From: Kosakonia sp. H02
Lineage (GTDB): Bacteria > Pseudomonadota > Gammaproteobacteria > Enterobacterales > Enterobacteriaceae
DNA length: 64,000 nucleotides
Assembly (NCBI GenBank): GCA_030704225.1
Contig: CP131915.1
Location: 496,001 to 560,000 of the forward strand
Direction of reading: 5' to 3'
Shown: positions 1 to 8,183 of the stretch, piece after piece
Position numbering within the stretch: position 1 is the first letter of the stretch
Layout of the letters: each line of letters begins with the position of its first letter
Made by a program: the position numbers and the translations under genes
The notes under the pieces: model-generated
What the model was told of the DNA's origin: nothing
Database searches by the model: none
What the model saw: only the letters and a program-made list of their open reading frames with translations

Positions 1-91
1 GCTGGAGGTAATTCATTGCGTTCAGCACTTCCGAGTGCGTCGGCGTCATGCCATATTTTTCCGTAAAGTAGTTTTCATCACGTGTAGTCAT
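1..91 (-). CDS. tehB: TehB, tellurite-resistance SAM methyltransferase (5' part only)
   Basis: Only the first 30 codons are inside the window; the gene continues past the left edge. Reading back from the ATG at 91, the N-terminus has the family's signature MxxRDENYF...KY...THSEV, as in E. coli TehB, a SAM-dependent methyltransferase that detoxifies tellurite and selenium oxyanions in the cytoplasm. In E. coli tehA precedes tehB and stands next to ydcK; here tehB itself is the neighbour of ydcK (divergent, about 110 bp apart), so tehA is missing from its usual place. Identification rests on the N-terminus and the position next to ydcK. Confidence 0.85.
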   Translation of the reverse strand, partial: MTTRDENYFTEKYGMTPTHSEVLNAMNYLQ

Positions 92-202
92 TGTTTACAG
101 CCTTTAATTTGCATTTTGAATGCATTTTAAGAATTTCGTCAGCAGATAGCCAGCGCTGTAAAATTTGCTACGGTTAACTCAGGCAAACGGGAGAAATAGA
201 GC

Positions 203-1183
203 ATGGCTAAGTACCGGCTCAGTGATGAGCAACGCGTGTTCAGTTATCAACTGGACGGTGAGAAAAAAAGCGTCGCGCTGCGCCAGATTATTGCGCTGCG
301 TGATTTCCATGATGTCACCGCTGGCAGCGCAGGCGGCTGGGTCGATGACGAAAACGTGCTGAGCCAGCAAGGAAGCTGCTGGATTTATGATGAAAACAGC
401 ATGGTATTTCAGGGAAGCCGGGTGCGGGACAATGCGCGGATCACCCAGCAGTGTGTGATTTGCCACGCGGTTGAAATCCGCGATAACGCCTGGGTTGACG
501 GCTGCGAATTGAGTCATGGCGCGATTTTAAGTGACAACGTCACCGTGCAATCTTCCACCGTGCGCGGTGTTTGTCATTTACGCGGCGATGCGCGCATTCT
601 CAGCGGTTGCGACATTATTGCCGCGCGCGGGTTAACGCAGGAAGACGAACAGATTTTACAGATTTACGACCGCGCCACCGTTAGCCACTCGCGCGTGGTG
701 CATCAGGCGCAACTCTATGGCGATGCCATCGTCAATTACGCCTTTATTGAACATCGCGCCGAAGTGTTTGATTTCGCCCTGCTCGAAGGCAATGAACTGA
801 ATGATGTCTGGGTCTGCGACTGCGCCAAAGTTTACGGCCACGCCCGCATTGTGGCCGGGACGCAGGAAGATGAAATCCCGACTATTCGCTACAGTTCGCA
901 AGTGGCAGAAAATGCGCTGGTCGAAGGCAACTGCATTCTTAAACACCATGTGCTGGTTGGTGGCAATGCACACTTACGCGGCGGGCCGCTACAACTCGAT
1001 GAGAAAGTGGTGATTCAGGGCAATGCCCGCATTCACGGCAATGTGCTGATCGAGCATCAGATTGAAATCACCGATGATGCCGTGGTCGACGCACAGGATG
1101 GCGACAGTATTTTGTTGCGCGGGCCAAAAGTGGTGAACGAGGCACAGTGGATCACCCGCACGCCGCTGATCGGTTCCCTCTGA
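203..1183 (+). CDS. ydcK: YdcK, left-handed beta-helix (hexapeptide-repeat) protein
   Basis: 326 residues, the same length as E. coli YdcK and clearly similar throughout. The central part is a run of imperfect hexapeptide-type repeats (patterns such as NARI, DNAW, GDAR, GNAR) that fold as a left-handed beta helix in many acyl- and sugar-transferases. No biochemical role is established for YdcK, and I see no acyltransferase catalytic motif I can name. The start follows a GGGAG ribosome site at about 190. It diverges from tehB and lies upstream of the ECF-sigma operon, which has its own promoter signal. Confidence 0.93.
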   Translation: MAKYRLSDEQRVFSYQLDGEKKSVALRQIIALRDFHDVTAGSAGGWVDDENVLSQQGSCWIYDENSMVFQGSRVRDNARITQQCVICHAVEIRDNAWVDGCELSHGAILSDNVTVQSSTVRGVCHLRGDARILSGCDIIAARGLTQEDEQILQIYDRATVSHSRVVHQAQLYGDAIVNYAFIEHRAEVFDFALLEGNELNDVWVCDCAKVYGHARIVAGTQEDEIPTIRYSSQVAENALVEGNCILKHHVLVGGNAHLRGGPLQLDEKVVIQGNARIHGNVLIEHQIEITDDAVVDAQDGDSILLRGPKVVNEAQWITRTPLIGSL

Positions 1184-1216
1184 CCACCCACATTTAAAAT
1201 TTTTTTCACATCGCCG

Positions 1217-1243
1217 GGAATAAACCCCCGGCCTCTTCGTCTT
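1217..1243 (+). promoter_or_regulatory. Candidate ECF-sigma promoter of the catalase/cytochrome b561 operon
   Basis: A GGAATA element at 1217-1222, a 15-bp spacer and CGTCTT at 1238-1243 match the usual ECF promoter form (a GGAA-type -35 and a CGTC-type -10). It lies 32-58 bp upstream of the first ATG of the operon that encodes the sigma factor, the expected place for autoregulation. That it is recognised by this particular sigma factor is inferred. Confidence 0.55.
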
Positions 1244-1274
1244 ATCTGTTCATTGTGAGCAGGATGAGCGAAAT

Positions 1275-2321
1275 ATGAAAAACACGCCCTTTACAACCGG
1301 CCAACTTGTTGCGCGTCTTGCGCTGATTGGTGCTGTGCCTCTTCTTTTTATTATGCTGTTTCTGTGGGGAGGCGGCTGGCTGGCGCCGCAGCGGTTGACC
1401 GCCGATAAACTGATTACCGTATTGCAGCAGTCCGGCGGCGAGCACCCCGGTTATCGCCGTAACCATGCTAAAGGTCTTTGCGTAACGGGGGATTTTATCT
1501 CCAGTGGCAAGGCCCATGAGATTTCCCGCGCCGCCCTCTTCGCGCCAGGTAAAACGCCGGTCATCGGGCGTTTTGCCATTGCGGGCGGGAACCCGTCGGC
1601 ACCGGATTATGCCGTTCCCGTGCGTAGCCTGGCGCTCTCTTTTCAACTGGCGGATGGCGAACAGTGGCGCACCGGGATGAATGCTATGCCCTTTTTCCCC
1701 GTCGATAGTGTAGAAGGCTTTTATGAATTACAGGTCGCGACACTCCCGGATCCGGCTACCGGCAAACCGAACCCGGACAAATTCAAAGCCTTTATCCTGA
1801 AGCACCCGGAAGCCACCGCGTTTCTCGCCTGGGCCAAAGCGTATGTGCCGTCTAATAGCTGGGCCAGCGACCGCTTCAATAGCCTGAATGCGTTCCGCTT
1901 TATTGATAAATCGGGCAAGGAACAACTGGTGCGCTGGAGCATGGTGCCGCAGACCGATTATCAACCCATCGGCGCGCAGCAAAAGAACGATAAAGACTTC
2001 CTGCAAAACGACCTGCAACAGCGCCTGTCGCAGGGGCCGCTGAAGTGGGATCTGGTGATAACCGTTGCCCGTGCGCAGGATGACAGGCGCGATGCGTCCA
2101 AAGCCTGGCCCGCCGACCGACAAACGATTAACGCCGGGACGCTGGTGCTCAATCGCGCCATCGAACAGGAACAAGGGCCATGCAATGACATCAATTACGA
2201 CCCGCTGATCCTGCCAGACGGCATTGCCGCTTCGGACGATCCGTTGCTGAATGCCCGCTCAGCGGCCTACGCAAAATCCTACAACCTTCGCACCCGTGAA
2301 CAGGCAGGAGCTCATTTATGA
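1275..2321 (+). CDS. SrpA-like catalase-family haem peroxidase, membrane-anchored
   Basis: 348 residues. An N-terminal hydrophobic segment (about residues 12-36, no cleavage motif) anchors a small catalase-fold domain, probably on the periplasmic side. The distal catalytic histidine sits in the catalase-type NHAKG motif (His64), followed by the PVIGRFAIAGG strand. The proximal haem tyrosine is probably Tyr332 in RSAAYAKSY. This is the short catalase-related family typified by SrpA, whose members act more as organic peroxidases than as true catalases. Its last codons overlap the cytochrome b561 start (ATGA), so the two are translationally coupled. Likely role: peroxide removal at the membrane, with electrons from the b561. 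Substrate is not readable from the sequence. Confidence 0.85.
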   Translation: MKNTPFTTGQLVARLALIGAVPLLFIMLFLWGGGWLAPQRLTADKLITVLQQSGGEHPGYRRNHAKGLCVTGDFISSGKAHEISRAALFAPGKTPVIGRFAIAGGNPSAPDYAVPVRSLALSFQLADGEQWRTGMNAMPFFPVDSVEGFYELQVATLPDPATGKPNPDKFKAFILKHPEATAFLAWAKAYVPSNSWASDRFNSLNAFRFIDKSGKEQLVRWSMVPQTDYQPIGAQQKNDKDFLQNDLQQRLSQGPLKWDLVITVARAQDDRRDASKAWPADRQTINAGTLVLNRAIEQEQGPCNDINYDPLILPDGIAASDDPLLNARSAAYAKSYNLRTREQAGAHL

Positions 2322-2857
2322 AACAGGTTGCTTATTTCCACCCGCTGCTGCGCGCTGTTCACTGGCTGATGGCCGCCGCGATTATCGCCATGCTGTTTAT
2401 TGGCGTGGTGATGGTTTCCACGGTGTCGTCGCTGCATAACCTGCTGGTGACGGTACATAAACCGCTGGGGATGATGATCCTCGTGCTGGTTCTGGTGCGT
2501 CTGTGGTTACGCTTTTATACCGCCACCCCGCCGCTGCCCGCCTCGTTACCGGCCTGGCAACGCGCCATGGCGCATCTTTCGCACTGGGCGCTGTACGCCA
2601 TGATGCTGGCTCAGCCGCTGATTGGCTGGGCGATGCTGTCGGCGGCGGGTTATCCGGTTATTCTCGGCAGCTCATTTGTGCTGCCACCCATTGCTCCAGT
2701 GAATAATGACTGGTATGCCATACTGCGTCCGTTGCATTCTGTGGTGGCGCTGGCGCTGTTCATCACCGTGATGGCGCATCTGGCCGCCGCGCTACTGCAT
2801 GCGTTAGTGCTGCGCGATGGGGTCTTTGAAAGCATGTCGGGAAGCCGCAGACGATGA
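2318..2857 (+). CDS. Cytochrome b561 of the ECF-sigma operon
   Basis: 179 residues with four strongly hydrophobic helices and well placed haem-ligand histidines (His15, His47, His140, His154), the pattern of bacterial diheme cytochrome b561 (YceJ/CybB type). It should sit in the inner membrane and move electrons from the quinone pool to the outside. The start overlaps the stop of the catalase-like gene and its end overlaps the sigma factor start, so all these genes are coupled. It is distinct from cybB at 18.6 kb. The pairing with a periplasmic haem peroxidase suggests it supplies reductant. Confidence 0.88.
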   Translation: MKQVAYFHPLLRAVHWLMAAAIIAMLFIGVVMVSTVSSLHNLLVTVHKPLGMMILVLVLVRLWLRFYTATPPLPASLPAWQRAMAHLSHWALYAMMLAQPLIGWAMLSAAGYPVILGSSFVLPPIAPVNNDWYAILRPLHSVVALALFITVMAHLAAALLHALVLRDGVFESMSGSRRR

Positions 2858-3354
2858 CTGATGGTGAAATTCGCCAGGTGATGCCACACCTGCAACGCTT
2901 TGCCCTGTGGCTGACGCGCAATCCGCATTCGGCGGAGGATCTGGTGCAAAGTTGTTTAACAAAAGCCTTAACCCGCCGACGGCAAAATGAAGGGGAACAG
3001 AGTCTGCGAGCCTGGCTGTTCACCATCCTTTATCGCCAGTTTGTTGATGGTGAACGGCGGCGCAAACGCTACCTGAAAGTGCTCTCTTTTTTTACCGGCG
3101 AGGAAGCCGCCGGGTTTGCCACCGAATCGCTGGCGATAGCCGATGATACGCTGGCGCTGTTTGCCACGCTGCCCACGGATTACCGCGCCGTATTGTTGCT
3201 GGTGAGCGTGGAGGGGCTGAGTTATAAAGAGGTCGCCGATACGCTGGCTATTCCGCCCGGCACGGTGATGTCGCGCCTTTCCAGAGCGCGCAAAATGTTG
3301 CATGAAAAATTAGAAGGACAGGTAACGCCGTTACCGCTGAGGAGACTGAAATGA
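2854..3354 (+). CDS. ECF-family RNA polymerase sigma factor
   Basis: 166 residues with only sigma regions 2 and 4. Region 2 (about residues 8-75) contains the SAEDLVQ core-binding motif. Region 4 (about 100-150) has an ASP/GLSYKEVADTLAIPPGTVMSRLSRAR-type helix-turn-helix. That layout defines an extracytoplasmic-function sigma factor. It overlaps its neighbours on both sides by four bases, and the next gene encodes a single-pass membrane protein fitting an anti-sigma factor. E. coli K-12 has no ortholog at this site. It probably activates its own operon through the promoter candidate at 1217-1243. The ECF subgroup needs a profile search. Confidence 0.92.
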   Translation: MTDGEIRQVMPHLQRFALWLTRNPHSAEDLVQSCLTKALTRRRQNEGEQSLRAWLFTILYRQFVDGERRRKRYLKVLSFFTGEEAAGFATESLAIADDTLALFATLPTDYRAVLLLVSVEGLSYKEVADTLAIPPGTVMSRLSRARKMLHEKLEGQVTPLPLRRLK

Positions 3355-4097
3355 CTTTGCCACCTGATGAACACGAACTGCATGCCTGGATGGATGGCGA
3401 AACCGATGACGCGACCTCAAAACGTATTGAACACTATCTGGCGGAAAACCCGGACGTCGCCGCACAGATTGCAGGCTGGCGGCAGGACGCGCAGCTTTTG
3501 CGCCAGGCGATGAACCAACAAAGCGTGACGCTGGAGATGCCGGAACCCCATTATTTGCGCCGCCAGGTGCGCCAACAGCGGCAGTGGAAACTGGCGACGG
3601 CTTTCGCGCTGGTGCTGGCTTTAGGCGTCGGCGGTTTTACCGGCTGGCAACTGAAAGAGTCAGAAATGTTGATGACTCACGCGCCGATGGAAGACGCGGT
3701 GCAGGCCTACAAACTGTTTGATAATGCCGCCTTAACGCCAATGGATGTGGTGGCGACGCCGCAAACGGAATTAACCCATTGGGTGGCGCGTTATTTTATT
3801 AATGGCAACCAGCCGCCAAACCTTGATCAATACGGATTTACCCTGCTTGGCGCACGGCTGATTGCTACCGCGCAAGGCCCGGCGGCGCTGATTATGTATC
3901 AGGATCCGCGCGGTACGCGGGTGGGCTGGTATATCCGCCCGTTAAGCCCGGTAAAATTACCGCACGGTGAACGCAAGGCAGAAGATGTGATGGCGCAGTA
4001 CTGGAGCGACGATCACTATAACTACGCGCTGGTCACACCGCTTAATTCCGCGGCGGTCAACGGGTTGCGTAAAGCGGTGTTCCAGGCGACCAGTTAA
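3351..4097 (+). CDS. Transmembrane anti-sigma factor
   Basis: 248 residues. The cytoplasmic N-terminus begins with the typical anti-sigma helix (HELHAWMDGE, then a dispersed NPDVAAQI helix). One membrane helix follows at about residues 80-98, then a periplasmic domain of about 145 residues. I see no HxxxCxxC zinc motif, so it is not a ZAS-type sensor. It overlaps the sigma gene by four bases, the usual arrangement for a pair made in balanced amounts. The periplasmic domain presumably senses an envelope oxidative signal, judging from the catalase and cytochrome in the same operon; this is inference. Confidence 0.85.
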   Translation: MTLPPDEHELHAWMDGETDDATSKRIEHYLAENPDVAAQIAGWRQDAQLLRQAMNQQSVTLEMPEPHYLRRQVRQQRQWKLATAFALVLALGVGGFTGWQLKESEMLMTHAPMEDAVQAYKLFDNAALTPMDVVATPQTELTHWVARYFINGNQPPNLDQYGFTLLGARLIATAQGPAALIMYQDPRGTRVGWYIRPLSPVKLPHGERKAEDVMAQYWSDDHYNYALVTPLNSAAVNGLRKAVFQATS

Positions 4098-4163
4098 CCT
4101 TTCGCAGGCCGCGCGCTAACCACTGGCGCGGCGCAATTCGCCTTCTCATCATCCATTCTTTGG

Positions 4164-4200
4164 GCTGACATTCCCTGCGTGTCTACATGCAGTCGTCAGC
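4164..4200. promoter_or_regulatory. Nested inverted repeat upstream of the LysR-domain gene
   Basis: GCTGAC at 4164-4169 pairs with GTCAGC at 4195-4200, and inside them CTGC (4175-4178) pairs with GCAG (4189-4192). It lies 27 bp upstream of the start at 4227. It could be an operator or a hairpin in the leader; nothing decides between these. Confidence 0.3.
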
Positions 4201-4226
4201 CTGTCTGAATAATCCAGAGGTGAAAC

Positions 4227-4853
4227 ATGACTTACACAAACAATACGGTGCGTATTCATGCTTTTCGTCTGGCGGCGCGGCTGTTTCTTGATAACGCCAT
4301 TCCGGCTTTTCTTGCCGCGTTTCCCGATGTGCAGATTGAACTCACTACCCACGATGAAACGGTTGATCTGGTCAGCGAGGGCTATGACCTGTCGCTGCGT
4401 CCGGGCGATATGCTGGATCCGGGGTTAGATGCGCTTCCTCTGGGTGACCGGCTGCATCACATTGTGGTCGCCGCCCCCGCTTACCTTGCCCGGCATGGCA
4501 CACCGCAACATCCTGATGATCTATGCCATCATAACTGCATTGGCTGGCGCCGACCGGGAACCGTTGCGCCCGTGCCGTGGCTATTTCAGGAGGGTGAGCA
4601 AACAATGACTGTTCCGGTAGCGGGCAATCTGGTGGTGGACGATCGTGAGCGGCAGTATCAGGCGGCGATGGCGGGAACCGGCATTGCGCAGCTCACCGCC
4701 GAAAGCGTTATCGAGCCGCTGTTTTCCGGCGAGCTGGTAGCGGTTTTGACGCCATGGGAGAGGAAATCAGAGGGTTATTATCTCTGCTGGACGGCGGATA
4801 AAGCGATGTCCCCGGCCATGCGCGCATTGATTGACGCACTCTGCGAGGACTAA
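4227..4853 (+). CDS. Stand-alone LysR-type effector-binding domain (no helix-turn-helix)
   Basis: 208 residues matching, from the first residues, the substrate-binding half of LysR-type regulators of the GcvA/PgrR group (a DVQIEL strand, VDLVSEGYDLSLRPG, the PAYLARHGTP stretch, IAQLTAE). The roughly 85-residue winged HTH and linker are absent, and the 130 bp upstream contain no readable HTH remnant. An AGAGGTG ribosome site six bases before the ATG suggests the short form is translated. It is either a decayed regulator or a ligand-binding protein that modulates another LysR dimer. It ends five bases before the convergent rimL stop. Confidence 0.7.
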   Translation: MTYTNNTVRIHAFRLAARLFLDNAIPAFLAAFPDVQIELTTHDETVDLVSEGYDLSLRPGDMLDPGLDALPLGDRLHHIVVAAPAYLARHGTPQHPDDLCHHNCIGWRRPGTVAPVPWLFQEGEQTMTVPVAGNLVVDDRERQYQAAMAGTGIAQLTAESVIEPLFSGELVAVLTPWERKSEGYYLCWTADKAMSPAMRALIDALCED

Positions 4854-4857
4854 GGCA

Positions 4858-5418
4858 TTAGTGGTTATCAACAATCTTTCCCCAGATATTCTGGTCATCG
4901 TAGTTGCCGTTAAGAAATTCCGCCTGTTTCAGACAGCCTTCCAGCGTGAATCCGTTACGCGCCGCAACCTGATTGCTCGCCAGGTTGGCAACGCGGCATT
5001 TGATAACAAAGCGGCGGATATCGCCCCGGCGGGCGTAAAAATCCACCATCGCCTGCACGCTTTGCGACAAAATCCCCTGCCCCTGAGCTTCTTCATCAAG
5101 CCAGTAGCCGATATAGGCGGTCTTATTGGTCGGTTCGATAGCGTTAAATGACAGCACACCGACCAGCACGTCATTGCGCGTAATCATAAACATCTTCGCG
5201 TAGCCGCGCTGGTGCAGCAGCCGGTTGCTCTGTGCGGTTTTGCGGGTGTCTTCAACGGTGCTGACATGCTGCGGCCAGTCGAGCGATTGCTGCAACCAGT
5301 CGCGGTTTTTGACGATCAGTTGATGGAGATCGTGTACAAAATGCTCATCAACCATATGCAGCGCAATGTGTTCATTAACGTTGATAAGCGCATCCGGGAT
5401 GTAGGGTTCCGGTGACAT
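4858..5418 (-). CDS. rimL: RimL, ribosomal protein L7/L12 serine N-acetyltransferase
   Basis: 186 residues, GNAT fold. The acetyl-CoA loop region (EEAQGQGILSQ followed by the V-A-RNGF helix, about residues 108-150) is intact. RimL acetylates the N-terminal serine of L12 to give L7 and can also modify other substrates such as microcin C-type nucleotides. In E. coli ydcH lies between rimL and opgD; here only 46 bp separate them and ydcH is absent. Those 46 bp hold the opgD terminator. Confidence 0.93.
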   Translation of the reverse strand: MSPEPYIPDALINVNEHIALHMVDEHFVHDLHQLIVKNRDWLQQSLDWPQHVSTVEDTRKTAQSNRLLHQRGYAKMFMITRNDVLVGVLSFNAIEPTNKTAYIGYWLDEEAQGQGILSQSVQAMVDFYARRGDIRRFVIKCRVANLASNQVAARNGFTLEGCLKQAEFLNGNYDDQNIWGKIVDNH

Positions 5419-5437
5419 TCGCCCTCCTGAAAAAGCA

Positions 5438-5456
5438 TCGCCCCCAATGGGGGCGA
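5438..5456 (-). terminator. Rho-independent terminator of opgD
   Basis: Perfect 8-bp stem TCGCCCCC/GGGGGCGA with a 3-nt loop. On the minus strand a short T-run (GCTTTTT) follows, just after the opgD stop codon. Confidence 0.8.
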
Positions 5457-5464
5457 AATTGACA

Positions 5465-7120
5465 TTAGCGCATTACGCGGTCATCGACATAATTCCGTTT
5501 ACCCGGCGCTGGCGGGAAGTACTGATAGAGCCAGGTTTCGCTGATGGCGTCGCCCTGGCAGCGCAGGAACATGCGCATTTCAACCGGATCGGTGGAATCG
5601 TTGGTCGGATACCAGTCGAACAAAATGCGATAGCCGTCGAAAGGTTCAACGTAGAGGATCTCCACCTGTTTAGCTTCACCGTTCGACAGGGTGATAACCG
5701 GCTCGATCCCTTTCGGCGCGGCGTCTTTCAAATCACCGCCGACAAAATCAATGGCGAAACGACGCGCCCATTTTTCGGGGTAGTGTTCGCCCGGCGCCCA
5801 GCCTTCCGGGAAGCCGCCCATACCGGTGCGAGTGGCGGCAACGCGGGCCAGCGGTGAACGCACCGGCGGCTGTGCACTCCAGTACAAACGGTACTCGAAA
5901 GCAAATTCATCCCCGGCTTTGACCGGTTTTTCCGGTTGCCAGAAGCAGACGACGTTATCCAGCGTTTCGCCGGTGGTCGGGATCTCCATCAGGCTGACTG
6001 CGCCTTTGCCCCACTTGTTACGCGGCTCCACCCACAGGCTCGGACGTTTGTTGTACCAGCCCATCACATCCTGATAGTGGCTAAAATCGCGATCCAGTTG
6101 CAGCAGGCCGAAGCCTTTCGGGTTCTCATCCTGGAAGGCATTGAATTGCAGCTTTTGCGGGTTATTCAACGGGCGGCAGATCCACTCGCCGTTCCCACGC
6201 CACATTGCCAGGCGATCGGAGTCGTGAATCTGCGGGTGAATGGTGTCGCAGACGCGGCGCTCGTTATTGCCGCAGCTAAACATACTGGTCATCGGCGCGA
6301 TGCCGAGTTGCTTAATGTCTTTACGCGCAAAGAGGCGGTTATCCACCTCCATAATCACCTGATTCTCTTCGCAGTGGATCACGAACTTGTAGGCTCCGGT
6401 GAGGCTGGCGCTGTCGAGTAGCGCGTAAACGGTGAAGGTGGTATCGGACGGTTTTGCGGTTTCAAACCAGAAGGCGGTAAAGTCCGGGAACTCTTCCGGC
6501 GTATCGGTGAAGGTATCAATCGCCACGCCGCGTGCGGAAAGGCCGTACTGGAAGGTGTCGTCGACCGCACGGAAGTAACTTGCCCCCAGAAACGAGACGA
6601 CATCGCGACGCGCCAGTTCCGGAGCTTTGAACGCGCGGAAACCGGCGAAACCGAGATCCGTTTGCCCTTCCAGTTGTCTGGTATCAACGCCCGCGTCATG
6701 GTAGTTAAACAGTTCCGGGCGGAAGTGGATTTCACGTGCCTGATGCGTATCCTGGTCCAGCGAAAACATGCGCACGCGACGGCGAAAGCCCATGCCCACA
6801 TGGAAGAACTGCACATCAAGTTGGCGGCCTTCGATGTTATTCCACAGCGAGTGCTGCGCGTCGTACTGGATACTGTTATAAGCCTGCGGCGTGAGAGTGG
6901 CCAGCGTGTTGGGCAGCGCTTTCGGCGCACCGCTCCATGGCTGTTCCGACAGATCGTGCGCCATGGATTGCAGCACAGAGAAGTCAAAACGGCGGCTCTG
7001 GCCATCCGCAATATCGGTCTGCGCCGCAGAGGCCGCTCGCGAAAAGAGTGAGGCAACACCGGTGGTGCCGTAAGTTGCCGCAAGGGCCATGGATGCTTGA
7101 ATAAATCGTCTGCGGTTCAT
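5465..7120 (-). CDS. opgD: OpgD (MdoD), periplasmic glucan backbone-structuring protein
   Basis: 551 residues from the ATG at 7120, the same length as E. coli OpgD; an in-frame upstream extension to 7216 has no family support. The N-terminus carries a twin-arginine signal ([10 protein letters not shown], then a hydrophobic run to about residue 30), so the protein is exported folded by Tat. It belongs to the OpgG/OpgD family, which shapes osmoregulated periplasmic glucans by acting on the beta-glucan backbone. The body is highly conserved (for example [20 protein letters not shown]). It is monocistronic, with a terminator directly downstream. Confidence 0.96.
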   Translation of the reverse strand: MNRRRFIQASMALAATYGTTGVASLFSRAASAAQTDIADGQSRRFDFSVLQSMAHDLSEQPWSGAPKALPNTLATLTPQAYNSIQYDAQHSLWNNIEGRQLDVQFFHVGMGFRRRVRMFSLDQDTHQAREIHFRPELFNYHDAGVDTRQLEGQTDLGFAGFRAFKAPELARRDVVSFLGASYFRAVDDTFQYGLSARGVAIDTFTDTPEEFPDFTAFWFETAKPSDTTFTVYALLDSASLTGAYKFVIHCEENQVIMEVDNRLFARKDIKQLGIAPMTSMFSCGNNERRVCDTIHPQIHDSDRLAMWRGNGEWICRPLNNPQKLQFNAFQDENPKGFGLLQLDRDFSHYQDVMGWYNKRPSLWVEPRNKWGKGAVSLMEIPTTGETLDNVVCFWQPEKPVKAGDEFAFEYRLYWSAQPPVRSPLARVAATRTGMGGFPEGWAPGEHYPEKWARRFAIDFVGGDLKDAAPKGIEPVITLSNGEAKQVEILYVEPFDGYRILFDWYPTNDSTDPVEMRMFLRCQGDAISETWLYQYFPPAPGKRNYVDDRVMR

Positions 7121-7349
7121 GCCTGGTAACACGTCCTTCTGGTCGTAAAATGGCATTTCGCGATGTCGCGAAACAGCGGTAAGAGCATTCACAAATAAAG
7201 GCATCACTCTAGACAAAAATCATTGAGAATCCAATTGTTGGACGGTGATTATCTGCGCAAAGCACGAAATTTTTCCTGTCTTTCAGAGCAGCCTGAAAGC
7301 TGAGTAAAGATCTGTATACGGCGGGGATTAGCGATCAAGGAAGGAAAAG

Positions 7350-7379
7350 CGCCCCTGCCCGACATCAGCAACAGGGGCG
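7350..7379 (-). terminator. Terminator of the amino-acid binding-protein operon
   Basis: 8-bp stem CGCCCCTG (7350-7357) / CAGGGGCG (7372-7379), followed by TTTTCC on the minus strand, 13 bp after the stop of the binding-protein gene. Confidence 0.7.
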
Positions 7380-7391
7380 ATAAAAACAGCG

Positions 7392-8171
7392 TTACTGTTT
7401 GCTGACGCTAACATCAATGCCGGGGAAATATTTTTCCGCCAGTTTTTTGATGGTGCCCTCAGCGCGTACTTTATCTATTGCGGCGTCGAGCTGTTTTTTG
7501 GTGGCCTCATCACCTTTGCGCAGCCCAAAGCCAATCCCACTGCCGAGGATGGTATCGTCCGATACCGGTTTGCCGATAAAGCCAAACCCTTTACCCTGCG
7601 GTTTACTCAGGAAACCTGCCTGCCCCGCCGCCGACATTACCAGTGAGGCGTCAATGCGGCCGTTGAGCAAATCTCCCCATGCCATGTTCTGATCTTTATA
7701 CGACACCACCGTGACACCGTGCTTTTCCCAGTGCTCTTTGGCGTAGGTTTCCTGGATCGACCCCTGCAACACGCCAATGGTTTTGCCCTTCAGCCCTTCG
7801 GCGGTGGCTTCCATTCCGTCGCCGCTCTTGCCGACTAACTGCGACGGAATACGGTAAATCGGCTGAGTAAAATCGATGCTTTTACGCCGTTGGTCGGTAA
7901 TGTTCATCGCCGAGTTGATGGCATCGAACTTTTTCGCCGTCAGCCCAGGGATCAGCGCATCGAACGACGTTTCCACCCAGCTACACTTCAGTTGAGCGGC
8001 TTTGCAAATGGCATTACCCAGTTCGATATCAAACCCTTCCAGTTCACCCGAAGCGTTACGGCTTTCAAACGGCGGGTATTCCGCTTCGACGCCATAGCGC
8101 AGTTCGCTTGCGGCGAAGGTGGAGAGTGAGCAGAGCAAACCCATGCCCAGACAGAGTGCTTTTAATTTCAT
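7392..8171 (-). CDS. Periplasmic amino-acid ABC transporter binding protein (ArgT/HisJ/FliY type)
   Basis: 259 residues from the ATG at 8171, chosen because AAGGAG lies eight bases upstream; a TTG two codons earlier is unlikely. A Sec signal peptide (MKLKALCLGMGLLCSLSTFA-A) is followed by the polar amino-acid binding fold: the LRYGVEAEYPPFE opening, GFDIELGNAIC, then DAINSAMNITDQRRKSIDFTQP. That is the family-3 solute-binding signature. No permease or ATPase gene is adjacent, so it must dock on a transporter encoded elsewhere. It lies 12 bp after the aminotransferase and forms an operon with it, hinting that import and transamination of one amino acid are linked. Confidence 0.88.
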   Translation of the reverse strand: MKLKALCLGMGLLCSLSTFAASELRYGVEAEYPPFESRNASGELEGFDIELGNAICKAAQLKCSWVETSFDALIPGLTAKKFDAINSAMNITDQRRKSIDFTQPIYRIPSQLVGKSGDGMEATAEGLKGKTIGVLQGSIQETYAKEHWEKHGVTVVSYKDQNMAWGDLLNGRIDASLVMSAAGQAGFLSKPQGKGFGFIGKPVSDDTILGSGIGFGLRKGDEATKKQLDAAIDKVRAEGTIKKLAEKYFPGIDVSVSKQ

Positions 8172-8183
8172 TATCAACGCTCC

